9,577 bases of DNA from an uncultured Porphyromonadaceae bacterium (GCA_900541835.1 UQLL01000037.1:1-9577); one strand, 5' to 3'. Numbered from the stretch's first letter, positions 1 to 6,848 are shown. Translations and numbers: made by a program. Notes: generated by a model not told the origin, from the sequence alone.

Positions 1-31
1 AAAGATACGAATTATTTCTCTGATATGCAAA
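1..31 (-). promoter_or_regulatory. Outward (leftward) sigma-type promoter in the left terminal repeat
   Basis: Read on the minus strand, TTTG (bases 31-28) is followed after exactly 20 bases by TATCTTT (bases 7-1), cut by the window edge just where the final G of the Bacteroidota -7 box TAnnTTTG would fall. The bases upstream of -33 are A/T-rich, as in a strong promoter with an UP-like element. The transcribed product lies outside the window. Confidence 0.7.
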
Positions 32-54
32 TGTTTAATTTATAGAAGTTTCCT
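1..54. repeat. Left copy of 54-base terminal inverted repeat
   Basis: Bases 1-54 are the exact reverse complement of bases 9524-9577; the match breaks at the 55th base (G here, T in the reverse complement of the other end). The repeat is AT-rich and carries a promoter directed out of the window. Because the match starts at the very first base, the repeated unit probably continues beyond the window on both sides. I infer the upstream edge of a multicopy transcription unit (for example an rRNA operon or an element family) or an assembly break at such a repeat; the sequence alone cannot decide. Confidence 0.95.
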
Positions 55-128
55 GAAATGTATTGGTTAGTTATTGAAAAGTGTGCCGAAAATAGGTAGA
101 TTCCTAAGGTAAGCATTTTTTCTCGCCG

Positions 129-158
129 CAAAGATAATGAAAAAAGCGCGATTAACAA
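129..158 (-). promoter_or_regulatory. Second leftward promoter
   Basis: On the minus strand TTG (158-156) is separated by 19 bases from TATCTTTG (136-129), a good match to the Bacteroidota consensus. Transcription would start near base 124 and run left through the terminal repeat and its own promoter, so the two could act as tandem promoters of whatever lies left of the window. The only ORF immediately downstream (116 to 12, 34 codons) is AT-rich, unrecognised and ends inside the repeat, so I do not call it as a gene. Confidence 0.6.
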
Positions 159-207
159 CAAATAATGCACATTAATTTTTGCATCCGTCTACATTATCCA
201 CCTTTCC

Positions 208-241
208 TTGGTCACCGTTCAACGAAAAATTCGTATCTTTG
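208..241 (+). promoter_or_regulatory. Promoter of the large secreted-protein gene
   Basis: The -7 box TATCTTTG (234-241) matches the Bacteroidota consensus well. The best -33 candidate, TTG at 208-210, is 23 bases upstream, longer than the usual 19-21, so the -33 assignment is weak. By the usual spacing transcription would start near 246, leaving only about five bases before the ATG at 251. This is the main reason for rejecting the upstream in-frame ATG at 179. Confidence 0.55.
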
Positions 242-250
242 CGGCGGAAA

Positions 251-3200
251 ATGAACAGACCTGACCTGGGAATCCATTCCCGACGATATACATCGCTGAG
301 CCTTCTACTCGGCCTGCTGGCGTGCCTGCTGCCTTCGGGCGCGGACGCCACTGCCCTGTCAGGGACCCCCACGGACGTACTGGCCGTGCGTCCCTACATT
401 CCTCGCCTCGGCACCACCGACTCCACTTACCGTTTCGGGCCGGACGCGGCCCCTGACATGCAGCGCTGCCGAGTAATCGACGCCAACGCCGACGGCTACT
501 CCTGGCACTTCTCCGCCCAGGGGCCATCGGTCGTCTACGAGGGTAACGACAACGACGCCGACGACTATCTCTTCCTGCCGCCGGTGGAGCTTACGGACAC
601 CGGCCACTACCGCCTCCACTTCCAGGCCATGCGCGGCCGCGAGCCGCAGGTGCTCTCCGTGGGATTCGCCACCGCCCAGTCCGTGGCCGGTATCGTAAAC
701 TCTCAGCTATCGACTCTCAGCTCTCAATTGACCGCCGATGCCTACGCCACGCTCGGCACCACCTTTCATTGTTCCAAAGCAGGCATATATTATCCTGTTT
801 TACACATATCCTCGAAAGCGGGCAGCATGGAGCTGCGTTGCCGCGAGTTCCGCGTAGAAAAGACGCAGGGCGACGTACGGCGACTGCCTCTGACGCTTGC
901 CCCGACGCCGGGCGAAGCCTCGGAGTTCGCCCTCCTCGACGCCGACGGCGACGGCATCTCCTGGCGCTACCGCCCCGACAGCGCCGACTTCGCCGTCGCC
1001 GGTCCGCTCGGCGCACGCTCCGACGACTACCTGCTGCTGCCACCGTTCCGCGCCAAGTCCGGCAGCTACGCCCTCGACTTCGACGTGCGCTCAGAAAACC
1101 CGTCCCTGGCCGAGAAGTACGAGGTGCGCTACGGACCTGACGGCGTCGACCCGGCCCTCTGGCAGGTGGTGCTCACCCACCCTGCCCGCAAGGAGGGCTG
1201 GCGACGCGAACGGGCCCTGATCAAGCTCACCGACACCGTGCCCTACCGCGCCGCCATACGCTACGTAGGCGCCAACGGCGACGGCCTGCACGTGCGCCGC
1301 TTCGACATCGCCGCCTCCGAGGACTCGCTGCTGGAGCTGCCGTGCGTCATTACCGTCGACTCGCTGCTGCAGTCGGGAGACACGCTGATACTCTCCCACG
1401 CGCCCTTCCGCACGCCCCGGCAGAAGGGCGTCCACGTGGCAGTGCACTACCGTGGCACCGGCCCGGCGCCGGCCACCGTCACCCTGCTCCACAGCCCCGT
1501 GGACCAGCCCGACTTCTTCGAGCCTTTCTTCACCTGCTACGAGATGCTCTGCCGCGGCACCCGCTCCCGCACCGCCACATTCTACGCCGGCGACGACCAC
1601 GGACAGACCCTCCTGGCCCTGCGCCTGGAGGGCGACAACCGCGACGGCGTCGTCATCGAGAGCATCGAGATAGACACCTTACGGGACCACGACGCTCCCA
1701 ACCTGCCAGCCATTCTAAACTCTCAACCATCAACTCTCAACTCCCCCACCCTCTTCGGACCCGTGTGGGTGGAGAACCAAATACCCGCTCTCGCCATCGA
1801 CGTCGAGGCCGACGGCCCATACCACCTCCTCTGGGGACGCGATTCCACAGCCTTCGGGTCTGAAACATCTCTCAGTTCTCATCTCTCATCTCTCAGCTAT
1901 TACGCGGTGCCGCAGGGCTTCGGCAAGCACTACCTGACGGTGGTGCCGCTCGCCGACTCGGTGCGCGTCGGAAGAATAGAGATCCGCGAGACCGACCACC
2001 CCGCCAACGGTCCGGCCGCGCCGGCAGTAAGAGCCGTGCCCATACCTTCTCCGAAGAGCCTGGCGCAGGTCCAGATAGCCCTTCCCAAGGTCAACATGGC
2101 CGGCATGCGGCTGTGGGAGAACGAGGGGCTGAGCGTGCGGTTGACCTCCCCCGTCGACACCGTCAGCGCCTACGGCCTGCCGGGAGACACGCTGAACGTG
2201 CGGCTGCGCGTGCCGCAGGGTGCGACGCCCGTCAGCGCCACCTGCGGCAACTGGGTAGGCTGGGGCCCCGAGGGCTGCGACACGGTCTACGGCGGCACCG
2301 ACGCCCCCACCCGGCTCCTCTCGCTTGAGGCCCTCCCCACCGCCGACAATCTCGGAGTGCACCTGCACTGGCAGCCCGACACCGTCGGCCGCCACGGCGC
2401 ATACGCCGACCCCTCCACCATCAGCTACGCCATAGAATACACCCCCGACGGCAAATCGTGGCTCGTCGCCGACACCGTTACCTCCCAACTCGCCACTATT
2501 CCCTGTCTCTCAGCTCTCAGTTCCCAGCTCTCAGCTATCCGCTGGCGAGTGACGCCATTCAACACTTACGGAGCGGGTCGGGGTACGGAGACAGTCAGCC
2601 TCACCGGAGAGCCGCTGGCCGCCCCCCTGCGCGAACAGTTCCGGCCAGAAGTGCGGCACCTGTTCCCTGTGGCCATCTCCGACAGCCTCAAGCTGAGCTA
2701 TGAGCAGGAGGGAATCGACCCATCGCGCCCGCACAGCCGCGCCATGCTCCTCGAAGAGACCGGCTACCTGCTTCTCCCCTCCTTCACCCACACCACGCCC
2801 GTCCAGCTGCTCCTGCGCCTCCGTGCCACGCCAGGCGCCATGGCCGACCTCGAAATCCTCACCGACGGACGCAAATCGCTGCTCCTGAATCTCACGGATG
2901 CTCCAGAGTGCATCCCTACAAGTCGCGACTCTCAGTTCACCGACGACGAATGGCATACTATCGTGGTGCCGGTACCCGACAGCCTCGTGCGCGCCGGCGA
3001 CGCCGCCACCTTCCGTCTCACCCTCCGCTCCGGCATCCTGCGCATCGGCGAATACGCCATCGTCCCCTCGCGTCCTGGCGCCCTGCTGCTCGACTGGTCC
3101 AGCCTCCCCGCCGCCCTGACAGTAGGCCGGGAGTACATCTTCCGCGCCGAGCTCGTCAACACCGGCTCCGCGCCCGTCTCGCTCACCATCCCGTCCATGA

Positions 3201-3634
3201 GCGTGGCCATCGGCGCCAAGGCCATCGACGTGCAACCCGACGACGCCAAGTCCACCCTGGCCATCCCCGCCGCCGAAGGCCGTACCCTTACCTACCGCTT
3301 CACGCCGCGCCCCGGCTTCTCAGGCACCCAGGCAGAGGTGGAGATAGCTCCCGACGGCACCGGCCTGCGCCTCTCGGCCCTCCTTCCCTTCTCCGACAAT
3401 GCGCCCGGCACCACCGGTCTCTCATCTCTCATCTCTCAGCACTCAGCTCTCCAAGCGGTGCCCGGCGGCGTCCGCATCCTCGGCCTCTCCGGCCAGCGCG
3501 TGGAAGTCTACACTGCCGACGGACTGCGCACCGCCACCCTCGCCGTCCCCTCCGACGACCACTTCCTGCCCCTCTCACCCGCCCTATATATAGTTAGGTG
3601 TGGCGGTGTCGCCCGTAAGGTGCAGGCAAAGTAA
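251..3634 (+). CDS. Large modular secreted protein with choice-of-anchor-J-like and FN3-like modules and a T9SS-like C-terminus
   Basis: The 1127-residue product begins with a signal peptide (residues 1-33: basic Arg pair, Leu-rich core, cleavage likely near GADA). Two similar modules follow: each has an acidic IDANADG/LDADGDG turn plus Ser-Trp (about 75-87 and 228-240), then D-D-Y-L-x-L-P-P (about 102-114 and 256-266), a pattern known from choice-of-anchor-J domains. A degenerate third copy lies near 794-940 (GYLLLPSF at 838-845). A fibronectin-III-like region spans about 688-786 and an immunoglobulin-like beta region about 942-1051. Residues 1073-1124 (GVRILGLSGQRVEVY, then LSPALYIVRCGG) resemble the C-terminal sorting domain of type IX secretion cargo. 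I therefore infer export and surface attachment, or release, for binding or adhesion. No catalytic motif was recognised, so substrate and role are unknown. The gene stands alone, convergent with miaB. It carries five heptanucleotide arrays and a REP-like sequence inside the reading frame, plus an AT-rich rare-codon patch at 761-816. The start at 251 is chosen over 179 because the signal peptide begins there and the promoter lies between the two. Confidence 0.85.
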   Translation: MNRPDLGIHSRRYTSLSLLLGLLACLLPSGADATALSGTPTDVLAVRPYIPRLGTTDSTYRFGPDAAPDMQRCRVIDANADGYSWHFSAQGPSVVYEGNDNDADDYLFLPPVELTDTGHYRLHFQAMRGREPQVLSVGFATAQSVAGIVNSQLSTLSSQLTADAYATLGTTFHCSKAGIYYPVLHISSKAGSMELRCREFRVEKTQGDVRRLPLTLAPTPGEASEFALLDADGDGISWRYRPDSADFAVAGPLGARSDDYLLLPPFRAKSGSYALDFDVRSENPSLAEKYEVRYGPDGVDPALWQVVLTHPARKEGWRRERALIKLTDTVPYRAAIRYVGANGDGLHVRRFDIAASEDSLLELPCVITVDSLLQSGDTLILSHAPFRTPRQKGVHVAVHYRGTGPAPATVTLLHSPVDQPDFFEPFFTCYEMLCRGTRSRTATFYAGDDHGQTLLALRLEGDNRDGVVIESIEIDTLRDHDAPNLPAILNSQPSTLNSPTLFGPVWVENQIPALAIDVEADGPYHLLWGRDSTAFGSETSLSSHLSSLSYYAVPQGFGKHYLTVVPLADSVRVGRIEIRETDHPANGPAAPAVRAVPIPSPKSLAQVQIALPKVNMAGMRLWENEGLSVRLTSPVDTVSAYGLPGDTLNVRLRVPQGATPVSATCGNWVGWGPEGCDTVYGGTDAPTRLLSLEALPTADNLGVHLHWQPDTVGRHGAYADPSTISYAIEYTPDGKSWLVADTVTSQLATIPCLSALSSQLSAIRWRVTPFNTYGAGRGTETVSLTGEPLAAPLREQFRPEVRHLFPVAISDSLKLSYEQEGIDPSRPHSRAMLLEETGYLLLPSFTHTTPVQLLLRLRATPGAMADLEILTDGRKSLLLNLTDAPECIPTSRDSQFTDDEWHTIVVPVPDSLVRAGDAATFRLTLRSGILRIGEYAIVPSRPGALLLDWSSLPAALTVGREYIFRAELVNTGSAPVSLTIPSMSVAIGAKAIDVQPDDAKSTLAIPAAEGRTLTYRFTPRPGFSGTQAEVEIAPDGTGLRLSALLPFSDNAPGTTGLSSLISQHSALQAVPGGVRILGLSGQRVEVYTADGLRTATLAVPSDDHFLPLSPALYIVRCGGVARKVQAK
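371..403 (+). repeat. REP-like element copy inside the coding sequence
   Basis: These 33 bases match bases 3722-3754 at 28 positions, including GGCCGTGCG and CCCTACATT. Here the copy is in frame and encodes residues 41-51 (TDVLAVRPYIP) just after the signal peptide. The palindromic core of the intergenic copy is degraded here. Either a small repeat was absorbed into the gene, or the similarity is partly chance; the length and identity favour a shared origin. Confidence 0.5.
700..727 (+). repeat. Heptanucleotide array 1 (4 units) within the secreted-protein gene
   Basis: Four head-to-tail 7-base units: three match CTCTCAR and the second is the variant CTATCGA. The array starts at the third base of a codon and encodes a Ser/Leu/Thr/Gln-rich stretch (residues 150-159) within the first modular domain. 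Its low GC contrasts with the flanking codons. Confidence 0.8.
1720..1747 (+). repeat. Heptanucleotide array 2 (4 units)
   Basis: Units 1 and 3 are CTCTCAA, unit 2 is CCATCAA and unit 4 has drifted to CTCCCCC. The second unit is variant at the same place as in array 1, and both arrays are preceded by TAAA, so arrays 1 and 2 look like copies of one longer ancestor. It starts at the third codon base and encodes residues 490-499. Confidence 0.75.
1869..1896 (+). repeat. Heptanucleotide array 3 (4 units)
   Basis: The units are CTCTCAG, TTCTCAT, CTCTCAT and CTCTCAG. The array starts at the second base of a codon, a different register from arrays 1 and 2, and encodes residues 540-549 (Ser, Leu, His). 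It is followed by CTAT, as are the ends of other arrays. Confidence 0.8.
2507..2534 (+). repeat. Heptanucleotide array 4 (4 units)
   Basis: Three CTCTCAG units with one TTCCCAG variant in third position, followed by CTATC. More degenerate related sequence extends upstream to about 2482. The array starts at the first base of a codon and encodes residues 753-762 in the FN3-like region, just before a well-formed beta strand (IRWRVTPFN), so it sits in a loop. Confidence 0.8.
3419..3453 (+). repeat. Heptanucleotide array 5 (5 units)
   Basis: The longest array: CTCTCAT twice, CTCTCAG, CACTCAG and CTCTCCA. It begins at the first codon base and encodes residues 1057-1068, forming the linker between the last beta-rich region and the T9SS-like C-terminal domain. 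A single isolated unit is also present at 2929-2935. Confidence 0.8.
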
Positions 3635-3660
3635 AAAGGCCCGGCTACGCCAGCCGGGCC
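3633..3660 (-). terminator. Intrinsic terminator between convergent genes
   Basis: GGCCCGGCT (3638-3646) pairs with AGCCGGGCC (3652-3660) in a 9-base-pair stem with a five-base loop. On the minus strand the stem is followed by TTTTT (3637-3633), so it is a canonical terminator for miaB. Its T tract overlaps the stop codon of the plus-strand gene (3632-3634). In the plus direction the stem directly follows that gene but lacks a good T run, so any bidirectional action would be weaker. Confidence 0.8.
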
Positions 3661-3721
3661 TCCTGGAACATTTCCTTTGCATTTGGCGCCCGCCTCAGCG
3701 CGGGGCATCACCCGCTCCCGG

Positions 3722-3754
3722 ACAGACGCACGGGCCGTGCGCCCCTACATTTCT
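3722..3754. repeat. REP-like palindromic element downstream of miaB
   Basis: The core CGCACGG-G-CCGTGCG (3727-3741) is a perfect 7-base inverted repeat around one base, followed by CCCCTACATT. It lies between the miaB stop codon and its terminator hairpin, touching the stop. A diverged copy is found at 371-403. Short GC palindromes with this type of tail resemble intergenic repetitive elements, but dispersal in the genome cannot be seen from this window. Confidence 0.5.
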
Positions 3755-5133
3755 CAGCACACCCGCTCGCCGCGCAGCGTGGCGGAGCTGGCGTCGGTGA
3801 CGCGCACCCGCAGCAGGTTGCCGGGACGGGCGTCCCCCCGGGCGAACACCACCACCTTGTTCTGCGACGTGCGGCCGAAGTATTCCTCCGGGTCGCGCTT
3901 CGACGGCCCCTCGACCAGCACCTCGAACTCCCGGCCTATGTCGGCGCGGTTCGAGGCCAGCGACAGCTCGTTCTGCAGCTCTATCATCCTGTTCAGCCGC
4001 TCAATCTTCACCTCCTCCGGCACGTCGTCGGGCAGGTGCTTGGAGGCGAACGTCCCGGGCCGCTCGGAGTACTTGAACATGAACGCCGAGTCGAAACGGC
4101 ACTCGCGCATCAGACTTAGAGTCTGCTCGAAGTCCTCCTCCGTCTCGCCATGGAACCCCGTAAACATATCCGTCGACAGCCCGGCGCCGGGCAGTATGCG
4201 CCGGATGGCGTCCACGCGGTCCAGGTACCAGGCGCGTGTGTACTTGCGGTTCATGGCCTTCAGCACCGAGTCCGAGCCGCTCTGCACCGGCAGATGGATG
4301 TGCCGGGCGATGTTGGGGTGGGCGGCCATGACGCGCAGCGTCTCGTCGCTCATGTCCTTGGGGTGCGACGTAGTGAAGCGGACGCGCATGTCCGGCGCCG
4401 CCTCCGCCACCATCGCCAGCAGCTGCGGGAAGCCGATCTCCCTCTCCCCCTCCTTATACGAATACGAGTTCACGTTCTGGCCCAGCAGCGTGACCTCGCG
4501 GTATCCCTTGGCACGCAGGTCGGCCAGCTCGGCCAGGATACTCTGCGGGTCGCGCGAGCGCTCCCGACCGCGCGTATAGGGCACGATGCAGTATGTGCAG
4601 AAATTATTGCAGCCGCGCATGATGGAGACGAATCCCGAAATCCTGTTTCCGCCCACGCGGCGGGGCATCACGCCCGCGTAAGTCTGCGTCAGGCTAAGCT
4701 CCACGTCCATGGCGGCGCGTCCGGCGCGGGCGCTGTCCATCAGCTCCGGCAGCGACATATAGGCGTCCGGGCCGGCCACCACGTCCACCCCGTAGTCCTC
4801 GATGAGCTTCCGCTGCAGCCGCTCGGCCATGCACCCCACCACCGCGACAATGATGCGGCGCCCCAGCCGGCGGCTCAGAGCCTTCCAGCGCGAAATGCGC
4901 CCGTAAATCTTCTGCTCGGCATTCTCGCGGATGGAACACGTGTTAATGACCACCGCATCGGCCGAATCGTCGGGCGCGTCAGCGCCGAGCAGTTCGTAAC
5001 CAGCTGAATACAAGAGAGATGCAACCAGCTCGGAGTCGGCCACATTCATCTGGCAACCATAAGTTTCAATGCGCACATTCAGCGAGGGTGTGCATTTTTT
5101 TTCAAATCTCAATGATTTTTCCGGTCCGTTCAT
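3754..5133 (-). CDS. miaB: tRNA-2-methylthio-N6-dimethylallyladenosine synthase MiaB
   Basis: This radical-SAM methylthiotransferase adds the 2-methylthio group to N6-isopentenyladenosine at position 37 of tRNAs reading UNN codons. The 459-residue product has the family's three parts. The N-terminal MTTase domain carries the auxiliary cluster cysteines C27 (YGCQMN), C66 (NTCSIRENAEQKIYGRI) and C101 (VVGCMAERL). The radical SAM core has C175-x3-C179-x2-C182 in GCNNFCTYCIVPYTRGRERSR, the hallmark that separates MiaB from RimO and MtaB. A TRAM domain occupies about residues 390-459. Length and domain order are normal, so it should be active. I start it at 5133 rather than the in-frame ATG at 5178, because the latter lies upstream of the predicted transcription start (about 5162) and its extra 15 residues do not resemble the family. 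It is transcribed divergently from the CoA-transferase gene from overlapping promoters and ends at a hairpin terminator. Confidence 0.95.
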   Translation of the reverse strand: MNGPEKSLRFEKKCTPSLNVRIETYGCQMNVADSELVASLLYSAGYELLGADAPDDSADAVVINTCSIRENAEQKIYGRISRWKALSRRLGRRIIVAVVGCMAERLQRKLIEDYGVDVVAGPDAYMSLPELMDSARAGRAAMDVELSLTQTYAGVMPRRVGGNRISGFVSIMRGCNNFCTYCIVPYTRGRERSRDPQSILAELADLRAKGYREVTLLGQNVNSYSYKEGEREIGFPQLLAMVAEAAPDMRVRFTTSHPKDMSDETLRVMAAHPNIARHIHLPVQSGSDSVLKAMNRKYTRAWYLDRVDAIRRILPGAGLSTDMFTGFHGETEEDFEQTLSLMRECRFDSAFMFKYSERPGTFASKHLPDDVPEEVKIERLNRMIELQNELSLASNRADIGREFEVLVEGPSKRDPEEYFGRTSQNKVVVFARGDARPGNLLRVRVTDASSATLRGERVC

Positions 5134-5135
5134 AC

Positions 5136-5164
5136 TTGAGTTCCACAAAAAATACCTAATTTTG
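5136..5164 (+). promoter_or_regulatory. Promoter of the CoA-transferase gene
   Basis: TTG (5136-5138) is followed after 18 bases by TAATTTTG (5157-5164), matching TAnnTTTG. The predicted start near 5169 gives a leader of about 29 bases to the ATG at 5198. The -7 box is one half of an 18-base palindrome that also forms the -7 box of the opposing miaB promoter. Confidence 0.65.
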
Positions 5165-5174
5165 CGCAAAATTA
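5157..5174. promoter_or_regulatory. Palindromic shared -7 box / possible operator
   Basis: TAATTTTGCGCAAAATTA is a perfect 18-base palindrome. Each half is a consensus TAnnTTTG -7 element, one for each strand, so polymerase bound to one promoter must exclude the other. The symmetry would also suit a dimeric regulator, but nothing in the window indicates which. Confidence 0.7.
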
Positions 5175-5197
5175 CCATTAAAATCTAACGTTACAAA
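5167..5197 (-). promoter_or_regulatory. Promoter of miaB
   Basis: On the minus strand TTTG (5197-5194) is followed after exactly 19 bases by TAATTTTG (5174-5167). Transcription should start near 5162, giving a leader of about 29 bases before the miaB ATG at 5133. The -33 box abuts the start codon of the divergent gene. Confidence 0.65.
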
Positions 5198-6697
5198 ATG
5201 AGCATACCTTTCATCACGGCAGAAGAGGCGGCCCGCGTCATCAAAAACGGGGACAATGTGGGCTTTTCGGGCTTCACCGCCTCCGGCACGCCGAAAGTTG
5301 TAACGGTTGCCCTGGCCCAGATGGCCAAGGAACTCCATGAGAAAGGCGAAGAGTTCAAGATCAACCTCTTCACCGGCGCGTCGACGAACGACCACGTGGA
5401 CGGCGAGCTGAGCCGCGTCGACGCCATCAACCTGCGTACGCCCTACCAGAGCCACCCGGATTCGCGCAAGCTCTCCAACACGGGCCATATGCACTACTTC
5501 GACACGCACCTGAGCCACCTGAGCCAGGACATGCGCTACGGCTTCTACGGCGACATCGACGTGGCCGTCATCGAAGTCACCGAGATGAGCCCCAACGGCG
5601 ACTTCATCCTCGGCGCAGGCATGGGCATGGCCCCCACCCTGGCCATGATGGCCAAGAAGGTCATTATCGAGTATAGCTCCTACTACAAGACCTCGTTCCG
5701 CGGCTTCCACGACAACTACGTGCCCCTGGATCCCCCCCACCGCCGCGAGATTCCCATCTACAAGCCCAGCGACCGCATCGGCTCCACCGTCCTCAAGATC
5801 GACCCGGCCAAGATCGTGGGCATCGTGCCCAGCAACGCCTCCGAGAGCATCAAGCCCTTCACCGCGCCCGACGAGATCACCCAGCGCATCGGCGACAACG
5901 TATGCCACTTCCTGGTCGACGAAATGCGCCTCGGCCGCATCCCCAAGGAGTTCCTGCCCATCCAGTCCGGCGTCGGCAACGTGGCCAACGCCGTACTCTT
6001 CGGCCTGGGCGAGAACCCCGAAGTGCCCGAGTTCGAGATGTACACCGAGGTAATCCAGGACGCCGTGCTGACGCTCATGGAAGAGGGCAAGTGCAAGTTC
6101 GCATCCACCTGCGCACTGACCTTCTCCGACGAAGCCATGCTCCGCTTCATGGACAACATAGACTACTTCCGCGACAAGATCATCATGCGCCCCGGCGAGA
6201 TCTCCAACCATCCCGAGATCGTGCGCCGACTCGGCCTGATTGCCATGAACACCGCCCTGGAGGCCGACATCTTCGGCAACGTCAACTCCACCCACGTGCT
6301 CGGCTCCAAGATGATGAACGGCATCGGCGGCTCCGCCGACTTCTCCCGCAACGCCTACCTGAGCATCTTCTCCTGCCCCTCCATCCAGAAGGGCGGCAAG
6401 ATCTCGGCCATCGTGCCCATGGTCAGCCACCTCGACCACTCCGAGCACAGCGTCAAGATCCTGGCCACCGAGCAGGGCGTCGCCGACCTGCGAGGCAAGG
6501 ACCCCATGCAGCGTGCCGAGTGCATCATCGAGAACTGCGTGCACCCCATGTACAAGGAGATGATGTGGGACTACCTGCACCTGTGCCACAACAAACTCCA
6601 CATCCCGCACACCCTGCCCGCCGCCTTCGCCATGCACGAGACCTTCATGCAGACCGGCGACATGTCCCAGACCGACTTCTCCAAGTTCGGCTGCTAA
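5198..6697 (+). CDS. Acetyl-CoA hydrolase / succinyl-CoA:acetate CoA-transferase family protein
   Basis: The 499-residue product belongs to the Ach1/SCACT branch of class I CoA-transferases. These enzymes move CoA between carboxylic acids through a glutamyl-CoA thioester; members use succinyl-CoA, acetyl-CoA or propionyl-CoA with acetate or succinate. The segment MYTEVIQD (281-288) matches the family's catalytic-glutamate region, making E284 the likely nucleophile, close to Glu294 of the Acetobacter enzyme AarC. Other family signatures are GVGNVANAVLFGL (258-270), the glycine-rich GIGGSADF (375-382) and HLDHSEHSV (411-419). Length is typical and the chain is intact. No signal peptide is present, so it is cytoplasmic. 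In a succinate/propionate-forming anaerobe it would fit interconversion of succinyl-CoA or propionyl-CoA with acetate, but the exact acyl pair cannot be read from sequence. It forms a single-gene unit with its own promoter and terminator. Confidence 0.9.
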   Translation: MSIPFITAEEAARVIKNGDNVGFSGFTASGTPKVVTVALAQMAKELHEKGEEFKINLFTGASTNDHVDGELSRVDAINLRTPYQSHPDSRKLSNTGHMHYFDTHLSHLSQDMRYGFYGDIDVAVIEVTEMSPNGDFILGAGMGMAPTLAMMAKKVIIEYSSYYKTSFRGFHDNYVPLDPPHRREIPIYKPSDRIGSTVLKIDPAKIVGIVPSNASESIKPFTAPDEITQRIGDNVCHFLVDEMRLGRIPKEFLPIQSGVGNVANAVLFGLGENPEVPEFEMYTEVIQDAVLTLMEEGKCKFASTCALTFSDEAMLRFMDNIDYFRDKIIMRPGEISNHPEIVRRLGLIAMNTALEADIFGNVNSTHVLGSKMMNGIGGSADFSRNAYLSIFSCPSIQKGGKISAIVPMVSHLDHSEHSVKILATEQGVADLRGKDPMQRAECIIENCVHPMYKEMMWDYLHLCHNKLHIPHTLPAAFAMHETFMQTGDMSQTDFSKFGC

Positions 6698-6797
6698 GAG
6701 CGCAACGACCCGGGTGTATAGGGTCAACGTGACCAACAAGCAGGCTGCGCCTCAGTGGCCCCAGTAGACCCGGGGACCCCATAAGCACAAGATTCCG

Positions 6798-6835
6798 CGG
6801 CGCGTCGGCATCCCCGACGCGCCGTTTGCATTTTT
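6798..6835 (+). terminator. Intrinsic terminator of the CoA-transferase gene
   Basis: An 11-base-pair GC stem (6798-6808 with 6814-6824, five-base loop CATCC) is followed by TTTGCATTTTT. It lies 100 bases after the stop codon. The intervening 6698-6797 is GC-rich and shows no ORF I can support; it contains a small GGTCA/TGACC hairpin near 6721-6733 and could be a long 3' UTR. Confidence 0.85.
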
Positions 6836-6840
6836 ATCAC

Positions 6841-6848
6841 TATCTTTG
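6841..6848 (+). promoter_or_regulatory. Isolated -7 box upstream of a small ORF
   Basis: TATCTTTG followed by CAC fits the Bacteroidota -7 consensus and lies 17 bases before the ATG at 6865, but no TTG is present at the right distance upstream, where the terminator stem lies. It could drive the small ORF weakly. Confidence 0.4.

Noticed and set aside
12..116. 34-codon minus-strand ORF behind the second leftward promoter
   Set aside because: Short, unrecognised and AT-rich, ending inside the terminal repeat; chance is the better explanation.
179..250. Upstream start giving 24 extra residues to the secreted protein
   Set aside because: The promoter -7 box lies inside this stretch and the signal peptide begins at the ATG at 251.
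3677..4579. 300-codon plus-strand open frame opposite miaB
   Set aside because: Ser/Arg-rich shadow frame; miaB on the minus strand has every catalytic cysteine motif in place.
5134..5178. Upstream start giving 15 extra residues to MiaB
   Set aside because: It would begin at or upstream of the predicted transcription start, in the shared -7 palindrome, and the extra residues are not family-like.
5156..6739. 527-codon open frame on the minus strand opposite the CoA-transferase gene
   Set aside because: It is Val/Gly/His/Ala-rich, has no family signature and mirrors the GC-biased third positions of the intact conserved plus-strand gene.
6698..6797. Possible tRNA or structured RNA after the CoA-transferase gene
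   Set aside because: No cloverleaf or T-loop signature; only a small GGTCA/TGACC hairpin and GC-rich sequence before the terminator.
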